From assembly GCA_046538375.1 (NCBI GenBank), contig JBKHJA010000088.1, positions 1 to 11,715 on the forward strand: 11,715 nucleotides of DNA. The letters are read 5' to 3'. Source of the stretch: JBKHJA01 sp046538375 (lineage in GTDB: Bacteria; Acidobacteriota; Aminicenantia; Aminicenantales; Aminicenantaceae). A program made the position numbers and the translations under genes. Under the pieces are notes generated by a model. That model worked only from the letters and a program-made list of their open reading frames with translations. It made no database searches and was not told where the DNA came from. This document shows, one piece after another, positions 1 to 7,454 of the stretch; within the stretch, counting starts at the first letter, position 1, and the number at the start of each line of letters is the position of its first letter.

Positions 1-14
1 TTTCCGCCATCCTG

Positions 15-2081
15 TCATTTCTTTTTTAGCTGATCCACCCGCTTTTTGACGGCTTTCTGGTGAGGATCGATCTCCAGGGACTTCTCCCAGGCTCTCAAAG
101 CTTCCTTTTCATTTCCCAAATGAAAGTAGCATGCTCCGATAGAATTCAACACCTCCAGATGAGTCCCCTCATGTGAGAGGTACTGTTTATAATAAGAGAC
201 AGCCTGTTCATACTCCCCCAGAGCCTGGCAGGAAGCGCCAAGCAGGGACAAAAAGCGGAAGTCTGGGCCGGAAGTCTCCACAAACGGAACCAAAATTTCT
301 TTAACTTTCCTGTATTCTTTTCTCTTGAAAAGGAGCTGAGCATAACTCAAAGCGTATCTCAAAGAGGTGGGCTTTTCATGGTATACTCTTTCCAGTAATC
401 TCTGCGCCTCCTGAATGCTGCCCTTTCTCTCCCATTGACTGCCCAGGATAAAGGAATATTCGATATTTCCGGAAACCGGCATCACCTTGGAGACAATCCA
501 GGGTCGAGGCAAATCAGCAGAGGCAGATATTTCAAATTCCTTTCGGTCAGATATAATCTCTCTCTTTTTGTGATCCATAATGGTTACCTTTATTTCGTAG
601 TAATCCGGGGGGAAATCCTGAAGCGGGAACTTCTCCAGAATATGGGGGTAGGTGAATTCTTTTATATTCTTTTCTTTTGATAAGAATTCTTCTCCATTTC
701 TGTAAATGATGTATTTTACCCAGCCTTTCTTTTGAATCTCCTGGGATAGGCCATGGATCTGAAAGAAGACGATCAACTCCTCTGTGGAGTGAAAAACATG
801 GCTGGGCTGACAGGCAATCTGGAAATCCCCTATTTTGAAAGGCTTGCTCGCCTGATGAAGAGAGTCCTGGGCTTTTGATCTGTATCCTAAAAGAAGAGAA
901 TTCATCCACACAGAGGAAAGATTTTGAGGGATAGAAATGTTTTTCTCTGCAGAGGCAAATTCTTTAGAGACAGTGTTTTTCAACAACAGACTGAACTTGT
1001 AATCCCCGGGCACCAAGGGAATAGCGTCTTGAATCACCATGGCGGTCTTCTGAATATCCTCTATCTGGTGTTCATTGAAACGCAGAGGGATGGTCTTCTG
1101 GTACTGGAAAATCACTTTGCCGTTGAGATCAGTAACCATTCCGTTTAAACTGAAATCGATCCTGTACCCCTCTCCGTAAGAAAGCACAGAAAGCTCCTCA
1201 GGCTGGATGGCATAATGAACAAAGAAAATCCCGGAATCTTCCCGTATAACTCTGACCAGGCACCTGCTTGTTATAAAATTGGCAGTGTATTCCACCTCTA
1301 CAATATCCTTGTATTTAAGAAGAGCTTCAGCGTACTGCGAATCTACTGTTTTCTGGGGAACAGAATAGATCCGGTCTATCAACATCTCTGAAGCTAAAGA
1401 AGGACGTCCAAAGGAAGAAGGCTCCCCGGGTATCAATGAAATGGATGTCTCAGCCAAACGCGCATCGAATTTGCGGAGCTGTTGATAGGCCGCTTGCGTA
1501 TTAGAAGGATCCCCCTGGTAATTGATGAGCAAGCCAGCAGGCCCATCCCGGGCAGGACTGTAAAGGATATACTCACCGATGCCCTTTCTCTTGAAGAAAA
1601 TTAAATTGAAACGAGAATAAAGGCCGTATTCAGGGTTTGCCTCATAGGACCATATCCTGGATGGAAAAACATAACCCCCTCCTTCGTAGCGTCCCACATC
1701 CACCGGAGGACCCAGGACGATATAGATCCTTCCCCGGTCGGTCTGCCAGCCGGGCCTGGTGGTCTCCCGGCCAAAATACTCATTGGCATGAGCTATTCTT
1801 CTGTAATGCTCTTCCTTGAATTCGTTCTCAGGAGTCTCCGGAACAGGATCTCTTTGCTTCCAAAAGGCCTGGATAAACATATCCCTTTCTTTATCTGTGG
1901 ACAATTGAAGAAAAACATCTTTCTCCTTGGAGGTGATGATATAAGCCACATCCTGGGATAACCATTTTCTGTGCCGCGGAGGAAGATCATCAGGGGAGTT
2001 TTTTTTCATGCCTGCCGGAGAAGAAAAAAGAGCCAACACAGACACGAGCACAACCAGTATGCAGCCCTTTGTTAATCTCAT
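15..2081 (-). CDS. Exported GWxTD-domain protein with C-terminal TPR repeats
   Basis: This encodes 688 residues. Residues 1-24 form a signal peptide: basic MRLTK, a hydrophobic run, then SPAG. The GWxTD family hallmark follows as GWQTD at 111-115, running into the typical RGRIYIVLGPP strand. A long beta-rich region fills about 130-525. From about 541 to 685 there are roughly four TPR-like helical repeats, the last two (near 606-680) the clearest, ending in a lysine-rich tail. The GWxTD domain is known mainly from exported proteins of Acidobacteriota, Bacteroidota and relatives, and its molecular role is not established. The ATG lies four bases after the stop of the sulfatase-like gene, so the two are very likely co-transcribed and perhaps translationally coupled. 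The Shine-Dalgarno would be a weak GGAAA inside the end of the upstream gene. The stop is TGA at 15-17. Family assignment is firm; function is unknown. Confidence 0.9.
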   Translation of the reverse strand: MRLTKGCILVVLVSVLALFSSPAGMKKNSPDDLPPRHRKWLSQDVAYIITSKEKDVFLQLSTDKERDMFIQAFWKQRDPVPETPENEFKEEHYRRIAHANEYFGRETTRPGWQTDRGRIYIVLGPPVDVGRYEGGGYVFPSRIWSYEANPEYGLYSRFNLIFFKRKGIGEYILYSPARDGPAGLLINYQGDPSNTQAAYQQLRKFDARLAETSISLIPGEPSSFGRPSLASEMLIDRIYSVPQKTVDSQYAEALLKYKDIVEVEYTANFITSRCLVRVIREDSGIFFVHYAIQPEELSVLSYGEGYRIDFSLNGMVTDLNGKVIFQYQKTIPLRFNEHQIEDIQKTAMVIQDAIPLVPGDYKFSLLLKNTVSKEFASAEKNISIPQNLSSVWMNSLLLGYRSKAQDSLHQASKPFKIGDFQIACQPSHVFHSTEELIVFFQIHGLSQEIQKKGWVKYIIYRNGEEFLSKEKNIKEFTYPHILEKFPLQDFPPDYYEIKVTIMDHKKREIISDRKEFEISASADLPRPWIVSKVMPVSGNIEYSFILGSQWERKGSIQEAQRLLERVYHEKPTSLRYALSYAQLLFKRKEYRKVKEILVPFVETSGPDFRFLSLLGASCQALGEYEQAVSYYKQYLSHEGTHLEVLNSIGACYFHLGNEKEALRAWEKSLEIDPHQKAVKKRVDQLKKK

Positions 2082-2085
2082 ATTA

Positions 2086-4299
2086 TTATTGGGTTTCCAG
2101 TTCTTTTTTCAATCGCTCCACAACCTGTTTTACCTCCTCGATATCTTCTCTGTAGGTAAGGGGTGAAGCTGTTTGAACGAACAATTCAAAATACCTCAGA
2201 GCTTTCCTTTTATGCCCCAATCTCAGATGAACCCGGCCGAGATTGTAAAGGGTATCTGTTTGACCAGGATCAATCTGCAGAGATTTTTCCCAGCATGAAA
2301 CAGCCTCATCCACCAATCCCTTGCGGTAATAAACCACTCCCAGTCCGTTATGGGCTGAAGACAGACCCGGATCTATGGAGATGGTTTTTTTGTACTCTTC
2401 TCGAGCCAGATCGTATTTTTTTTGGGCCAGATAACAGTTTCCCAGGTTGTTCATGGCCATGGCATAATCACTATCCAGGATTAAGGCCTCATGGAATGAA
2501 TGGACGGCCTTGGCCAGTTGACCGGTCTTGTAGTAAGTCACTCCCAAATAATTGTGAGCCTCAGCATAATCTTTTTCTTTGTGGACCAGACTTTCCAGTA
2601 TCTCTAATGATTTCTGGAGATTTCCTGCTTCTTGGTAGTACAACCCTAATCTTGCCAGCAGGGATCTCTGGACCAGATTCTGACGAACAGCCTTCTCTAA
2701 TAAGCGGATGGCTTGATCAATTTTGCCCATTTTATAGTAGTTATAAGCGGCGTATTCATAGCCGATGATGAATTTTGGCTGCTTTTGGAGAACTTCCCTG
2801 TAAAGCTGTCTGGCAAGTTCAAGCCTTCCGGTCTCAGAAGCGATGATAGCCTGATTAAACTTATTATCCATTTCAATCATGGTCTTGGGGTCAGGCATCT
2901 CGGTCTCACTCTCCACAGCTCTCCCTGTGATATATCCCAGAGACATAAGCTTTTCTTTTGTTTCCCTGTCTATTTCTGCACTCAACACCTTAGAAGAAGC
3001 AGAAGAGGAATGATCCTCGATGATCTGCTGGAGCCTTTCTTTCAAGTGCTGGACAATTTCAGGTTTTTTCTCCACCAGGTTGTTCTTCTCTCCAGGATCG
3101 CGGCCAAGGTCATAAAGCTCAGCCATGGGAGCATGGATGTATTTCCATTCTCCGGTTCTTAATCCCTGGAGAGGGGCCCAATTGCGGTCCAGCATGGCGG
3201 CTACAGACTCTATGTAGCTGTATTTAGGAGGAAGCGGCTCCCCTCCACATATCACCGGCTTCAGGGATCTCCCCTGAATATCCGGACCGGAAGGCAGTTC
3301 CATCAGATCCAGGATGGTGGGCATAACATCGATCAGGCTGACCTGATGGTTGATCACTCTTTTCTCAGGCAGAATGTGAGGATTATAAAAAATGAGCGGA
3401 ACCCAAAGGGTGGAATCATAGATGAAAATGCCGTGGGTGGTTTCTTTATGCTCTCCCAGTCCTTCCCCATGGTCTGAAGTGATGACCATCAAAGTCTTTT
3501 CTAAGAGATTCCACTGGACCAATTTCTGGTGAAGCTGTCCGATGATCTTATCGGTATAAGCGATTTCTCCGTCATACTCCCGACCCTCATATTCCTGATG
3601 GAAAGGAGGGGGAGGCTCATAAGGAGCATGGGGGTCAAAATAATGGATCCACACAAAGAAAGGATTTTCCCTGTTTTCAGCCAGCCATGCCATGGCTCTT
3701 CTGTTGACCTCCTCTGCTTTTCTTTCCACGAAGGAAAGATCTCGAACCACATTCCTGCTGCCGTAGCGGTCATCATAAACATGGAAGCCCTGCTCCAGTC
3801 CGAAACGCGAATCCAAGGGGAAAGCGCCCACAAAAGCTGCTGTCCGGTAGCCATTTTCTCTCATGATTTCAGCTAAGGTCACATGAGCGGAGGGCAAGCG
3901 GTAGCCGTTATCCCGGACCCCATGAAATAGGGGAAGTGTTCCGGTGAACAGAGAGCAGTGGGAAGGCAGGGTGAGGGGGACAGGACAAAAGGCTTTTCGG
4001 AAAAGCACCCCGTTTTTGCCTAAGTGATCGATATTTGGTGTTTTGACATCTTGACAGCCATAAATGCCCACATGATCAGCTCTTAGAGTATCTATGGTGA
4101 CTATCAACAGGTTGAGTTCTTTTTTATCAGGGGAGAGTGCCTTTTTGGTTTTTCCAAAATTGAAACTGGAGAAGGCTGCAACAATAATCACGGAACTGAA
4201 CACAGAAAAAATCTTCCTGAGGCTTTCCGATTTTCTCATGAATTTTCTATAAGGCGACCGGCTGAAAACCCATATTCTCTTGAGATTCCAAGATATCAT
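2086..4299 (-). CDS. Sulfatase-superfamily (alkaline phosphatase fold) protein fused to seven TPRs
   Basis: This encodes 737 residues from the first ATG. A hydrophobic segment at about 30-48 acts as signal peptide or membrane anchor, placing the protein outside the cytoplasm. The sulfatase fold spans about 62-455. Expected metal ligands are Asp70 in the VTIDTLRAD strand and Asp276-His277 in SDHGEGLGEH, with His289 nearby and the IHYFDPHAPY segment at 218-227. The position normally holding the formylglycine precursor (C/S-x-P-x-R) reads T110-L-P-S-H114, so the usual maturation residue and its Arg partner are missing. Seven TPRs occupy 481-711. Hydrolysis of a phosphate or sulfate ester or group transfer with Thr as nucleophile is possible but unproven. 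The start is uncertain: no good Shine-Dalgarno precedes Met1 or Met21 (4239), and Met21 gives a more conventional export signal. The upstream terminator ends only about four bases before Met1. It forms an operon with the GWxTD gene. Confidence 0.9.
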   Translation of the reverse strand: MISWNLKRIWVFSRSPYRKFMRKSESLRKIFSVFSSVIIVAAFSSFNFGKTKKALSPDKKELNLLIVTIDTLRADHVGIYGCQDVKTPNIDHLGKNGVLFRKAFCPVPLTLPSHCSLFTGTLPLFHGVRDNGYRLPSAHVTLAEIMRENGYRTAAFVGAFPLDSRFGLEQGFHVYDDRYGSRNVVRDLSFVERKAEEVNRRAMAWLAENRENPFFVWIHYFDPHAPYEPPPPFHQEYEGREYDGEIAYTDKIIGQLHQKLVQWNLLEKTLMVITSDHGEGLGEHKETTHGIFIYDSTLWVPLIFYNPHILPEKRVINHQVSLIDVMPTILDLMELPSGPDIQGRSLKPVICGGEPLPPKYSYIESVAAMLDRNWAPLQGLRTGEWKYIHAPMAELYDLGRDPGEKNNLVEKKPEIVQHLKERLQQIIEDHSSSASSKVLSAEIDRETKEKLMSLGYITGRAVESETEMPDPKTMIEMDNKFNQAIIASETGRLELARQLYREVLQKQPKFIIGYEYAAYNYYKMGKIDQAIRLLEKAVRQNLVQRSLLARLGLYYQEAGNLQKSLEILESLVHKEKDYAEAHNYLGVTYYKTGQLAKAVHSFHEALILDSDYAMAMNNLGNCYLAQKKYDLAREEYKKTISIDPGLSSAHNGLGVVYYRKGLVDEAVSCWEKSLQIDPGQTDTLYNLGRVHLRLGHKRKALRYFELFVQTASPLTYREDIEEVKQVVERLKKELETQ

Positions 4300-4303
4300 A
4301 TTC

Positions 4304-4340
4304 TAAAAAAAAGGGGAACTCCGCGGAGTTCCCCTCTTTC
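4304..4340 (-). terminator. Intrinsic terminator after the TonB-dependent receptor gene
   Basis: Positions 4313-4334 are a perfect 22-base palindrome (arms GGGGAACTC and GAGTTCCCC around a CGCG loop). On the minus strand it is followed directly by eight T residues. The flanking A/G residues on the 5' side can pair with part of the T tract and lengthen the stem. It begins about 30 bases after the receptor stop codon. There is no matching T tract in the plus direction, so it works for minus-strand transcription. Confidence 0.93.
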
Positions 4341-4367
4341 TAAATTCAGGAAGACTTCAGCGGCTGG

Positions 4368-7217
4368 TCAGAAATTCCACTTTATCCCCAGCCTTAAGAT
4401 TCTGGGAGCCAGAACAGTGTAGATGCTGTGAAATCCACTCCAGGATTCTTCATCCCAATCCAGAGTGGTATTGGCGTTGAAGGTGTTGAACACATCAGCC
4501 ATCAGTTCGATGACGCCGTATTCTCCCAACATGAAGATCTTGCTCAATCTCAAATCCAGAATGGCTAAATTGGGATACCGCTCTTCTCCAAATTTTTCAG
4601 CATCCACATAAATTCTCCCTTGATTCAGTCCGTAGTGCCGGAAATACCTCTGGGTGGGAAATCCTGTTCTATAATTGAAGAATCCTCCGAAGGTAAACCC
4701 GAAAGGAAGCTCCACACTGCCCACCACTTTAATGATCAAAGGAGCATCATTCCACTCAGGAACATCATTATCGAATTCCCAGTTATTGGGGTCATCCACA
4801 GCTTCAAGAGGCCGTTTTTGGTTGGTTTTTCCATAAGTGACTGAAGCCATCAACTGCCATTTGTGGGCATACCTTTTGGTCAGCACAAACTCCACGCCTC
4901 TGTAGGAAGTCTTGTAGCCGGGTCTTTCGGTGACATAGTTATCGATGACTCCCACTTTATCCTCGGCCATGTTGTAAACAGTGATACTGCTGCCGTCATC
5001 AGCGGTACCGTAGTCTCCATCTGGCCCAGGATCTTGGACTGTGACTGGAGTGAAATCGGCCTCAGGATCAAGAGCCAGGTTATCTGTCCAGAAAAATCTT
5101 TTGTTTTCTCGGTAAATAAAATTCAAACTGAAGCCTAAATTCTGGGTCAATCTTTTCTCAAATCCTGCGGTGATCTCATCGATGTAAGGGGAAGGTAAGT
5201 TCGGATCAATCTCATACTTTTCAGCTATGTCTGTATACCTAATGCTGCCCAATTCATCTGTTTGAGCCTGTTTGTCCCCATTGGCATCATTCCAAGAATA
5301 ATCGACTTCCCAGTAACCGGTCTCAATAACCCTGAAAGCGGGATCATAGCTGACCTGGTAAGAATAGCGGGCATAAAAAGCTTTGAAGATATTGTTGCCA
5401 TCGTTGAAAAGATCAAAGGTAAAACCGATTCGTGGATAAAGGGTGTTCCATTCCACCACATCCTTTTTGGCCGGGGCATGCAAAGCCACAGACTCTCCGG
5501 TCCTCTGGGTATAATATTCGGTCCACTGATTTCCTTCCACCGAAGTTTCATTGGTGTGCATATGGGTGCTGTCAAACCGCAGCCCGATATTCAGAGTCAG
5601 ATGCTTTCTTAGGGTGAATGTATCCTGAAAATAGACAGAATAGATTTCATTGGTCTCGTCCCATTTTAGCTCCCTGAATGTCCACACTCTGTAAGGACCG
5701 GTTCTGTCCGGATAGTCAAAATAGAGAGTGTGATTTCCCGGGAACTTTCGGGTAGTATGAAACGGACAGTTCTGGTATTCAAAGCCAACTTTGAGTTCAT
5801 GGTCTCCGCCCAGGAAATCATCCTTGAAGTAATCAGCGTAGGCAGTGAAGGCATATCTATCGCTGTAGTACCACGTGTAGCGCCAATAGGCATCTTCATA
5901 CATCCTTCGGTAGGGTGTGGAGTAATAGATGAGAACGCCTGGCTTATTCATATCCACAGAATCCTGAGGAGCGAGCTGGTAGAACATGTCGTTAAAACCG
6001 AATTTGAAATTCAACAGCAGATTTGGGGACAGGGTCCATGTGTCCTCAAGATGATAGAACCAGGAAGGAGAGTCTTGGTAGTAAGTGGTTTCCGGCGGCC
6101 GCCGAGGTCCGGCTCCTCTATGAGGCATGGCTTTGGCATCATAGTTTACCCAGCCCATCAGCTTGTTGTTCTTGGCAATCTGCCAGGTCAGTTTGCCGGT
6201 CCAGTGTTTCAAATCCGAGTACTCTGTTCCCGGCACATCTGGTTCTATCTCATAGCCGATGACGTAGCGGTTGATTTCTGTCCTGCGGAAGGCGGTGTAG
6301 AACCAGAGCCTGTCTTTTAAGACAGGTCCTCCAAAGTCGCCGCCGTAGTCATAAAGGTAGTCGGTTGGATTTCCGAATCCCACTCCTTCGTATTCAGGAT
6401 CGTCTTCAGGGATGTTATTGGCCTGGAGGTCTTCTATTTCCCCATACAGGCTGATTCCTCCGCTGAACTTATTCCCTCCGGTCTTGGTGATCATGTTGAG
6501 GACCACACCACTGGTCTGAATATCTGTGGAATGAGCCCCGGTTTCGATCTCAATCTCTTCAAAAGAATCAAAATCAAAGTACATGGCCGTAGCCCCGCTG
6601 GCTGCTGGGTCGGTGACCTGGATCCCGTCCAGATTGTAGGTGGTTTGACCGGACATGGTGCCGTGAGCGTAACCTCTGCTTTGCTGGCCGCTTCTGCTTC
6701 CTCCCACATTCTGCCTGTTCATGACGATTCCGGGTGTTTGCTCCATAATCACCCACGGGTCCCGAGCGCTGGGGATCTTCTGCAGCATCTCTAAGGGGAA
6801 GTTGGTGGCTATGGTGCTGGATTTGGTATCCACAACCGGAGACTCTCCCACCACAGTTATGGTTTCTTCTAACGTGGTCACCTCCAAAGTGGCATTCACA
6901 GAGGTGGTTTTTCTTATGGCCACCCTGACCTTTTTCTTCACCAAAGTCTTGAATCCTGATAATTCAAACTTTACTTCATAACTCCCCACCGGCAAGAACA
7001 CAAACCTGTAACTGCCGGAAGCTGTGGTCACTTTAGACTGGCTTCCGCTGATCAAAGCATCGCTTGTTATAGTCACACTTACGCCCGGCAGAGGATTTCC
7101 TTCAGTGTCAGTCACTTTACCTGCTATATTTCCGGTCTGCAGTGTATCCTGAGCCCCAAGGAGAGACGAAAGAAAAAACAGCACGGCGATTAAATGGACT
7201 ATTTTCTTTCCTTTCAT
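4368..7217 (-). CDS. TonB-dependent outer-membrane receptor, Oar/CarboxypepD-regulatory type
   Basis: This encodes 949 residues from the chosen ATG. Residues 1-22 are a signal peptide ending LLGA before QDTLQ. A carboxypeptidase-regulatory-like beta domain lies at about 31-112 (IAGKVTDTEGNPLPGVSVTI, then SGSYRFVFLPVGSYEV). A TonB-box-like ETITVVG is at 118-124. The plug domain covers about 135-250 with NLDGIQVTD and VLNMITKTGGN. The rest is a beta barrel rich in aromatic strands, and the protein ends KWNF with the C-terminal Phe typical of outer-membrane proteins. It should move a large substrate across the outer membrane using TonB energy; the substrate cannot be read from sequence. No SusD-like partner is present, so it is not a classic glycan-utilisation pair. 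The start at 7217 is preferred over the ATG at 7235 because GAGGAGGA sits five bases upstream of it, while 7235 has none. An intrinsic terminator follows. Confidence 0.94.
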   Translation of the reverse strand: MKGKKIVHLIAVLFFLSSLLGAQDTLQTGNIAGKVTDTEGNPLPGVSVTITSDALISGSQSKVTTASGSYRFVFLPVGSYEVKFELSGFKTLVKKKVRVAIRKTTSVNATLEVTTLEETITVVGESPVVDTKSSTIATNFPLEMLQKIPSARDPWVIMEQTPGIVMNRQNVGGSRSGQQSRGYAHGTMSGQTTYNLDGIQVTDPAASGATAMYFDFDSFEEIEIETGAHSTDIQTSGVVLNMITKTGGNKFSGGISLYGEIEDLQANNIPEDDPEYEGVGFGNPTDYLYDYGGDFGGPVLKDRLWFYTAFRRTEINRYVIGYEIEPDVPGTEYSDLKHWTGKLTWQIAKNNKLMGWVNYDAKAMPHRGAGPRRPPETTYYQDSPSWFYHLEDTWTLSPNLLLNFKFGFNDMFYQLAPQDSVDMNKPGVLIYYSTPYRRMYEDAYWRYTWYYSDRYAFTAYADYFKDDFLGGDHELKVGFEYQNCPFHTTRKFPGNHTLYFDYPDRTGPYRVWTFRELKWDETNEIYSVYFQDTFTLRKHLTLNIGLRFDSTHMHTNETSVEGNQWTEYYTQRTGESVALHAPAKKDVVEWNTLYPRIGFTFDLFNDGNNIFKAFYARYSYQVSYDPAFRVIETGYWEVDYSWNDANGDKQAQTDELGSIRYTDIAEKYEIDPNLPSPYIDEITAGFEKRLTQNLGFSLNFIYRENKRFFWTDNLALDPEADFTPVTVQDPGPDGDYGTADDGSSITVYNMAEDKVGVIDNYVTERPGYKTSYRGVEFVLTKRYAHKWQLMASVTYGKTNQKRPLEAVDDPNNWEFDNDVPEWNDAPLIIKVVGSVELPFGFTFGGFFNYRTGFPTQRYFRHYGLNQGRIYVDAEKFGEERYPNLAILDLRLSKIFMLGEYGVIELMADVFNTFNANTTLDWDEESWSGFHSIYTVLAPRILRLGIKWNF

Positions 7218-7220
7218 TTT

Positions 7221-7229
7221 TCCTCCTCT
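7221..7229 (-). promoter_or_regulatory. Ribosome binding site that fixes the receptor start
   Basis: The minus strand reads AGAGAGGAGGAAAAATG. The near-perfect Shine-Dalgarno GAGGAGGA ends four bases before the ATG at 7217. It lies downstream of the longer in-frame ATG at 7235, so that ATG cannot use it. This is why residue 1 is placed at 7217. Confidence 0.85.
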
Positions 7230-7275
7230 CTTCATAAAAATAATGGATCACAATAAACCTTAGTTCTTTGATGAT

Positions 7276-7301
7276 TTATTCCTTCATCTATCACCCCCTT
7301 T
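7276..7301 (-). promoter_or_regulatory. Strong Shine-Dalgarno with a three-codon mini-ORF in the receptor leader
   Basis: On the minus strand AAAGGGGGTGAT (7301-7290) closely matches the anti-Shine-Dalgarno complement. The GGGGG core is six bases before an ATG at 7287, which is good spacing. The reading frame is ATG AAG GAA TAA, only Met-Lys-Glu. It ends about 58 bases before the receptor start. An overlapping GTG frame (7294 to 7232, 20 codons) stops with TGA overlapping the unused ATG at 7235. Either could be a leader peptide that tunes ribosome traffic. The site is seen directly; the regulatory role is inferred. Confidence 0.4.
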
Positions 7302-7377
7302 CTCAAGCTAAAGAGAATTCTCCATTCTTTTTCTTCAATTCCTGATTGTAAAAATAATTTCATCCCTACTTGCAATT

Positions 7378-7391
7378 GAAATATTTATTTC
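7378..7391. repeat. Inverted repeat at the predicted receptor transcription start
   Basis: GAAATA-TT-TATTTC is a perfect inverted repeat (six-base arms, two-base spacer) just downstream of the predicted -10 box and covering the expected start of transcription. A second perfect 14-base palindrome of alternating A/T lies over the -10 at 7395-7408. The neighbouring gene encodes an RpiR-type repressor or activator, so this is a candidate operator. The sequence is AT-rich, so chance palindromes are not rare. Confidence 0.35.
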
Positions 7392-7395
7392 TTTA

Positions 7396-7424
7396 AATAT
7401 ATATATTTCTGGTTCCTTTTTCAA
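7396..7424 (-). promoter_or_regulatory. Sigma70-like promoter for the TonB-dependent receptor
   Basis: The minus strand has -35 TTGAAA (7424-7419) and -10 TATATT (7401-7396), separated by exactly 17 bases, each five of six to consensus. The predicted start near 7389 would give a leader of about 170 nt before the receptor ATG. It lies just after the stop codon of the regulator gene. No terminator is visible between the two, so read-through from upstream is also possible. Confidence 0.6.
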
Positions 7425-7454
7425 GTCTTTTTTTAAATTTGCCCTTTTGCTGAA

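Noticed and set aside
2163..3162. Plus-strand ORFs of 201 and 149 codons opposite the TPR part of the sulfatase-like gene.
   Set aside because: They lie entirely over a well-supported gene, show no recognisable domain and have low-complexity, unlikely composition.
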